From Marinimicrococcus sp033875255 (GTDB lineage: Bacteria > Pseudomonadota > Alphaproteobacteria > Geminicoccales > Geminicoccaceae), in the NCBI GenBank assembly GCA_033875255.1, contig JAWZSN010000001.1, positions 239,389 through 303,388 on the forward strand: a DNA stretch of 64,000 nt, written 5' to 3'. Both the position numbers and the translations under genes were made by a program. This document shows positions 60,604-64,000 of this stretch, piece by piece (the stretch's first letter is position 1; each line of letters starts with the position of its first letter). Under the pieces are notes generated by a model. It was not told where the DNA came from and made no database searches. It saw only the letters and a program-made list of their open reading frames with translations.

Positions 60604-60936
60604 GGCGGGTGGCCGGTCTGTCGGACGCGCGTGCTGCCAACGAACGGTGCAGGCGTGCCATCGCGCTGACGCCGCCGCTACCGCACCTGCCCGCGGCCAT
60701 CGGGATCGCCGGAAGAGCCGGGGATGCGCTGGGCCCTCACCGCCGCCGACTGACAGAAGAGCAAAGACAAAAGCCGCGCGCAGCGCCCGCGCCAGCGGCG
60801 AGGCGGACCGAGCCCGCTCGCCTGCCAGCCGCCCTGCCGGGCCCTGAAATGCGAAAGGCCGGTGCCCGTTGCCGGCACCGGCCTTTCCGCATGTCCCGGT
60901 CCCCGCGCTGGCGCGGGGCAGGGGCGTCGTCGAGGA
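60604..60936. other. Intergenic gap with terminator, no supported gene
   Basis: A 333-base stretch between the convergent amino acid dehydrogenase and rpmF. Short open frames occur in it but none has a family match, ribosome binding site or fitting codon use. The only clear element is the hairpin at 60854-60886. Confidence 0.55.
60854..60886. terminator. Strong bidirectional terminator
   Basis: AAAGGCCGGTGCC (60854-60866) pairs perfectly with GGCACCGGCCTTT (60874-60886) around a seven-base loop. The A-run before and T-run after the stem make it suitable for ending transcripts from both sides: rpmF on the - strand and the dehydrogenase operon on the + strand. Confidence 0.8.
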
Positions 60937-61137
60937 TCACTCCTCGTCGGACGCCACCTTCTCCTTCTTCACAAGAACCTGGCGGCCCTTGTACATGCCG
61001 GTCTTGAGATCGACGTGATGCGGACGACGGAACTCGCCCGTATCCTTGTCCTCGACCACGTTGGGGACAGTGAGCGCCAGATGCGCGCGACGCATGTCGC
61101 GGCGCGAAGGGCTCACCTTCTTCTTGGGTACGGCCAT
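60937..61137 (-). CDS. rpmF: 50S ribosomal protein L32
   Basis: A 66-residue ribosomal protein starting MAVPKKKVSPSRRDMRRAH, the typical L32 N-terminus. The zinc-binding cysteines seen in some L32 proteins are absent (no Cys), as in the C-minus alphaproteobacterial form. A good promoter lies at 61199-61227. In many bacteria plsX and fabH follow rpmF; here the next gene is convergent, so that linkage is missing. Confidence 0.96.
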   Translation of the reverse strand: MAVPKKKVSPSRRDMRRAHLALTVPNVVEDKDTGEFRRPHHVDLKTGMYKGRQVLVKKEKVASDEE

Positions 61138-61198
61138 CGTCCGAATCCTCGATAGCAGGCAGGCACGCGGTGGCCCGCCCACGCGTGACGTGCGGCGC

Positions 61199-61227
61199 TA
61201 CATAAAAGAACAGCGGCGCGAGGTCAA
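61199..61227 (-). promoter_or_regulatory. Promoter of rpmF
   Basis: On the - strand, TTGACC (61222-61227) and TATGTA (61199-61204) are exactly 17 bases apart, 62 bases before the rpmF ATG. This is a good sigma-70-type match for the genome. Confidence 0.65.
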
Positions 61228-61339
61228 CGACCGGCCAGTGGATCCGGTGCGCCGGCCTTGCGCGAAGCGGGCGTGTCCGGCACCCCTGCAGGGCTTATGA
61301 TGCGGGCCGGGATAGAGAGGCTGCCCGCCGGGAGACAGC

Positions 61340-63631
61340 ATGCGCCTTCGCAAGACGCTCCTCGTTCTCGCCATCCTGCTGGTGACGGTGCCGGCCCTTC
61401 TGCTCGCCGCCGTGGCGCTGGTCGACCTCGAGCGCTACCGCCCCTACCTGGAGGCCCGCGCCAGCGAGGCGCTGGGTCGCGAGGTCTCGGTCGGCGGCGA
61501 GATCGGCCTCGCCTTCTCGCTACGCCCGACAGTGGCGCTGGGCAACGTCACCCTGGCCAATGCCAGCTGGGGTACGCGGCCCGAGATGGCGCGCGTCCGC
61601 CGGCTCGCCGTCCGGCTGGCGCTGCTGCCCCTGCTGCGCGGCGAGGCCGACATCGAGAGCATCGCCATCGAGGGTGCCGACATCGTCCTCGAGACCGACG
61701 CGCAAGGGCGCGGCAACTGGTCGCCGGTGAAGCCGGCCGGTGCTGCGGGACAGGGCGCTGCCGAAAGCTCCTCCGATGCGGCCGGTGGAGGTCCTGCCCG
61801 CCGGGACGACGGGCCGGCGACGCTGCCGCTGGTGCGCTCGCTGCGCATCGTCGAGTCGGTGCTGAGCTGGCGGGACGGCCGCTCCGGCGCCCTGCTGGCG
61901 GTAGCAGTCGACCGGCTGGAGGCGGAGACCGACGGGCTGGATCAGCCCATCGGCCTGGAGGCGCGCGGCACCATCAACGGGCGGCGGGTCGAGCTCGACG
62001 GAGAGCTGGGCCCGCTCGCGGCTCTGGTGACGGGGCAGGACCCCTGGCCGGTGCGGCTCGATGGCGAGGCCCTGGATGCGGACTTCACTATTGCCGGCAC
62101 GGTGCTCCGTCCGCTGCAGCCCGAACGTCTCGACCTGAAGGTGCGTGTCGAGACCAGGCGGCCCGAGCGGCTTTTGGCCATCGATGCGCCCTTGGGGGTG
62201 AGCCCGCAGCTCTTGGGCGCGCTGGAGCGGGTGCGCCTGGCTGGGCGCGTGGCGGGGTCGGCGGGCGGGCCGGCGCTGGAAGAGCTCGACGCCACGGCGC
62301 GCTTCGCCGGTCTCGACATCGCCGCCCAAGGGCGGATCGGCGATGTCGTACGACTGGAGGGGCTGGCGTTAGGCATCCGTGCCGAGGGGCAGGACAGTGG
62401 CGCGCTGGCGCAGCTCCTGGGGCGCAGGCTGCCGGAGGGGAAGGTGGCGCTGGCGGTGCGGGCCGAGGGCGATACCGGCCGGCTGGCGCTCTCGGGCTTG
62501 CGCCTCGGATTCGGGACGAGCGAGCTGGTCGGCGGGCTGGTGCTGCGCCGCGAGGGACCGCGGCCGCGGATCGAGGGGGAGCTCGACGCGCCCCGTCTCG
62601 ATCTGGCGGCCTTTGCCGAGGAAGAAGGCGCTGCCGGCGGACCCGGGCGCGGCGGTGCCGGCAAGAAGGACCAACGCGAGCGTCTCTTTTCCAAAGAGCC
62701 CCTCGATCTCGGGGTGCTGGGCCTGATCGATCTCGACCTGGAGCTGTCGGCCGGCGAGCTGCGGCTGCCCGGATTGCTGCTCGAGCAGGCGGCAGCGCGT
62801 CTGGTTTTGGACGAGCGCCGCCTCGAGCTGGCGCCGATGAAGCTTCATCTGGCGGGGAACGCCGCGGGCGGACGGCTGGTTCTGGACGCCCGTCAGGACC
62901 CGCCCGCCCTGCAGCTCGAGCTCGATGCGCCGGATATCGACATGGCGGCCCTGCTGGCGGCGTTCGGCCGGGAGGATCTCGTAGAGAGCAAGGGCCGCCT
63001 GACGCTGCGGCTGACCGGCACCGGCGTCAGCCCCGCGACCCTCGCGGGCTCCCTCGACGGCGAGCTCGAGGCGGTGCTCGGCACCGGCCGGCTGCGCGTC
63101 GGCGTGCTGGACGGGCTGGAAGGGGGACGGCGGGTCGCTGCTGCCCTCTTCGGTGACCCTCGGGGCTGGGTCGATCTGCGCTGCGGCCACGTCGCGATCC
63201 CGGTTGCCGACGGCATGGCCCGGCTGCGTACCGCCGTCCTCGAGACCTCGGTCTCGCGGGTCCTCGGGAGTGGCAGCATCGATCTCGGCCGCGAGCGCCT
63301 GGATCTTCTCCTCACGCCGCGCTCGCGGGTGGGCGGCCTCGACCTCGCTTTGCCGGTCAAGCTCAAGGGCACGCTCATGGAGCCCGACCCGGGCATCGAC
63401 GAGAGCGAGGCCGCGAGGCAGGCGGCAGGCGCGCTTTTGGGGGGGCTGCTGGGCCTGCAGGGCGGGCAGGCCGGCGACGTCTGCGGTGAGATGGTGCCAC
63501 AAGGGGATGGGGCGGCGCCGCGACAGCCGCCCACGGGCAACGGCGCCGGAAGCTCGGATCCGGCCGTGGACCGGGCCCGGGAGGCGGCGGACAGGCTGCG
63601 GCGCGGCCTCGAGGGGCTGCTGGGGCGTTAG
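61340..63631 (+). CDS. AsmA family protein
   Basis: A 763-residue inner-membrane-anchored envelope protein. One N-terminal transmembrane helix (residues 6-28) is followed by the AsmA N-terminal domain (DLERYRPYLEARASEALGR, then VALGNVTLANASWG), a long beta-rich mid-section, and the AsmA C-terminal motif (ESKGRLTLRLTGTG... LAGSLDGELEAVLGTG). The C-terminal 60 residues are low-complexity and Gly/Pro-rich. AsmA proteins are linked to lipid transport between membranes. GGGAGA precedes the ATG by about six bases. A weak hairpin with a T-run follows the stop. Confidence 0.9.
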   Translation: MRLRKTLLVLAILLVTVPALLLAAVALVDLERYRPYLEARASEALGREVSVGGEIGLAFSLRPTVALGNVTLANASWGTRPEMARVRRLAVRLALLPLLRGEADIESIAIEGADIVLETDAQGRGNWSPVKPAGAAGQGAAESSSDAAGGGPARRDDGPATLPLVRSLRIVESVLSWRDGRSGALLAVAVDRLEAETDGLDQPIGLEARGTINGRRVELDGELGPLAALVTGQDPWPVRLDGEALDADFTIAGTVLRPLQPERLDLKVRVETRRPERLLAIDAPLGVSPQLLGALERVRLAGRVAGSAGGPALEELDATARFAGLDIAAQGRIGDVVRLEGLALGIRAEGQDSGALAQLLGRRLPEGKVALAVRAEGDTGRLALSGLRLGFGTSELVGGLVLRREGPRPRIEGELDAPRLDLAAFAEEEGAAGGPGRGGAGKKDQRERLFSKEPLDLGVLGLIDLDLELSAGELRLPGLLLEQAAARLVLDERRLELAPMKLHLAGNAAGGRLVLDARQDPPALQLELDAPDIDMAALLAAFGREDLVESKGRLTLRLTGTGVSPATLAGSLDGELEAVLGTGRLRVGVLDGLEGGRRVAAALFGDPRGWVDLRCGHVAIPVADGMARLRTAVLETSVSRVLGSGSIDLGRERLDLLLTPRSRVGGLDLALPVKLKGTLMEPDPGIDESEAARQAAGALLGGLLGLQGGQAGDVCGEMVPQGDGAAPRQPPTGNGAGSSDPAVDRAREAADRLRRGLEGLLGR

Positions 63632-63757
63632 GTGGGGCGGCGCTGCGCGCGGCTTTTTCCGTTCCTTGATCCGTCTAGCGGGCGGAGCGCTGCGGCGGCG
63701 TGCGGGGCTCTGTCATCGCTCCGTCGCGGTCTTGTCGCGAAAAGGTGAAAAAAGCGC
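63632..63757. other. Spacer after the AsmA gene with a weak terminator
   Basis: After the stop, GCGC-TGC-GCGC (about 63643-63653) followed by GGCTTTTT could form a weak intrinsic terminator. No gene is supported in the rest of the stretch, and small open frames here have no family match. It leads into the promoter region of the rRNA-like leader. Confidence 0.4.
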
Positions 63758-63786
63758 TTGATCTCCGTCGGGCCGGGGGGTAGGTA
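63758..63786 (+). promoter_or_regulatory. rRNA-type promoter candidate with A-tract UP-like element
   Basis: TTGATC (63758-63763) and TAGGTA (63781-63786) are exactly 17 bases apart. The bases just upstream (63739-63752) have two A-tracts, AAAA and AAAAAA, like an UP element for the alpha subunit. It lies about 90 bases before a boxA element. Confidence 0.5.
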
Positions 63787-63830
63787 TCCGCCCGCCGCCG
63801 GAGACGGGGGTAGGAAGTTTCGGACAGCGG

Positions 63831-63860
63831 TTGACGCGAGGGCCAAAAAGGCCCACATGA
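63831..63860 (+). promoter_or_regulatory. Second, weaker rRNA-type promoter candidate
   Basis: TTGACG (63831-63836), an excellent -35, with ACATGA 18 bases downstream (63855-63860) as a weak -10. The spacer contains an inverted repeat, GGGCC-AAAAA-GGCCC (63840-63854), so the element could be bound by a protein or could end transcription from the first promoter. Confidence 0.4.
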
Positions 63861-63874
63861 CATCCTCGGTCCAG

Positions 63875-63886
63875 TGCTCTTTGACA
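63875..63886 (+). promoter_or_regulatory. rrn boxA antitermination element
   Basis: TGCTCTTTGACA (63875-63886) matches the boxA consensus TGCTCTTTAACA at 11 of 12 positions. In rRNA leaders, NusB-S10 binds boxA to make RNA polymerase resistant to Rho. Its presence after tandem promoter-like elements is strong evidence for an rRNA operon. Confidence 0.8.
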
Positions 63887-64000
63887 TCGTGATTGTTGAT
63901 GTAGAGGGGATGTGCAGGCGGCGGCTGGGAAGCCTGCCGTGAGCGCATCTTCGAGAGGTGTGGTAGCGACCTGTCTGGTCCGGTTTCGATCGGATCGTTG
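63887..64000 (+). other. rRNA operon leader, 16S gene expected beyond the window
   Basis: Leader sequence after boxA with no gene start. The usual 16S 5' end (AGAGTTTGATC) is not seen up to base 64000, so the gene must start beyond the window if this is a rRNA operon. This is inference. Confidence 0.6.

Noticed and set aside
60609..61007. Small + strand frame between the amino acid dehydrogenase and rpmF
   Set aside because: It spans a strong terminator and overlaps rpmF; no motif or ribosome binding site is present.
63628..63948. Small - strand frames at the right end
   Set aside because: They overlap the promoter and boxA region of the putative rRNA operon and have no family match.
1..64000. 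CRISPR array, insertion sequence, prophage or toxin-antitoxin pair
   Set aside because: No regular short repeats, transposase or integrase motifs, or paired small toxin-like genes were seen in the window.
63887..64000. A partial 16S rRNA gene inside the window
   Set aside because: The conserved 16S 5' end is not present before base 64000; only leader sequence is visible.

Overview
The window is chromosomal DNA from a very GC-rich bacterium, roughly 70 percent GC by eye. Gene content and order point to an alphaproteobacterium, probably Rhodospirillales or a Geminicoccus-like lineage. The pointers are the run mltB-like/rlpA/dacA/tmk/holB/metG/tatD, the amiC/mrcA/prfB block, an RNase E with a long disordered tail, glnE next to bcp, a CCA-encoding tRNA and a TRAP-TAXI transporter. 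The genus assignment is inference. I see no phage, insertion sequence, CRISPR array, plasmid function or obvious genomic island; almost every stretch is an ordinary core or metabolic gene.

Layout. 1-9013 is one + strand block: peptidoglycan enzymes (lytic transglycosylase, RlpA, D,D-carboxypeptidase), then tightly overlapping thymidylate kinase, DNA polymerase III delta', methionyl-tRNA synthetase, TatD, an MBL-fold hydrolase and a GNAT enzyme. 9194-18488 is mixed: an OmpA-domain protein with inverted domain order, PaiB-like protein, sseA-cysK, a two-domain kinase, a YedK/HMCES protein, an EEP-fold membrane protein, OpgC and an SGNH esterase. 18535-22507 is a TRAP-TAXI transporter with two nearly identical solute-binding genes and one permease. 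22587-28605 carries an oxidoreductase, prfB with its programmed frameshift, PBP1A and AmiC, divergent from RNase E (29000-31720). 31740-44728 holds an aminotransferase, an M48-TPR protease, a GNAT remnant, a DsbA-like protein, an O-methyltransferase, bcp-glnE, a large AsmA-like protein, tyrS and an alpha/beta hydrolase that lacks its nucleophile.

44985-48890 is a sulfur-handling run: cysE, a cysteine desulfurase, an A-type Fe-S carrier, a [2Fe-2S] ferredoxin, mnmA and a CAT-anticodon tRNA. It reads as a path from serine through cysteine to persulfide and 2-thiouridine. 49105-53702 is a complete branched-chain-type ABC importer, followed by an amidase. 55211-60603 is a LysR regulator divergent from a 2-oxoacid dehydrogenase operon (E1 alpha, E1 beta, E2) closed by a Leu/Val-type amino acid dehydrogenase. 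Together with the importer this looks like a branched-chain amino acid uptake and catabolism region that lacks its E3 gene.

The right end has rpmF, an AsmA-family gene and then a non-coding stretch with tandem promoter-like elements and a boxA antitermination element. A ribosomal RNA operon very probably starts just past base 64000.

The most informative observations are the tandem TAXI binding proteins with a gene-conversion-like tract and duplicated promoters, the prfB frameshift site, the internally deleted GNAT gene, the serine-less hydrolase, the inverted OmpA protein, and the rRNA leader at the edge. I did not find a clearly novel defence or mobile system.
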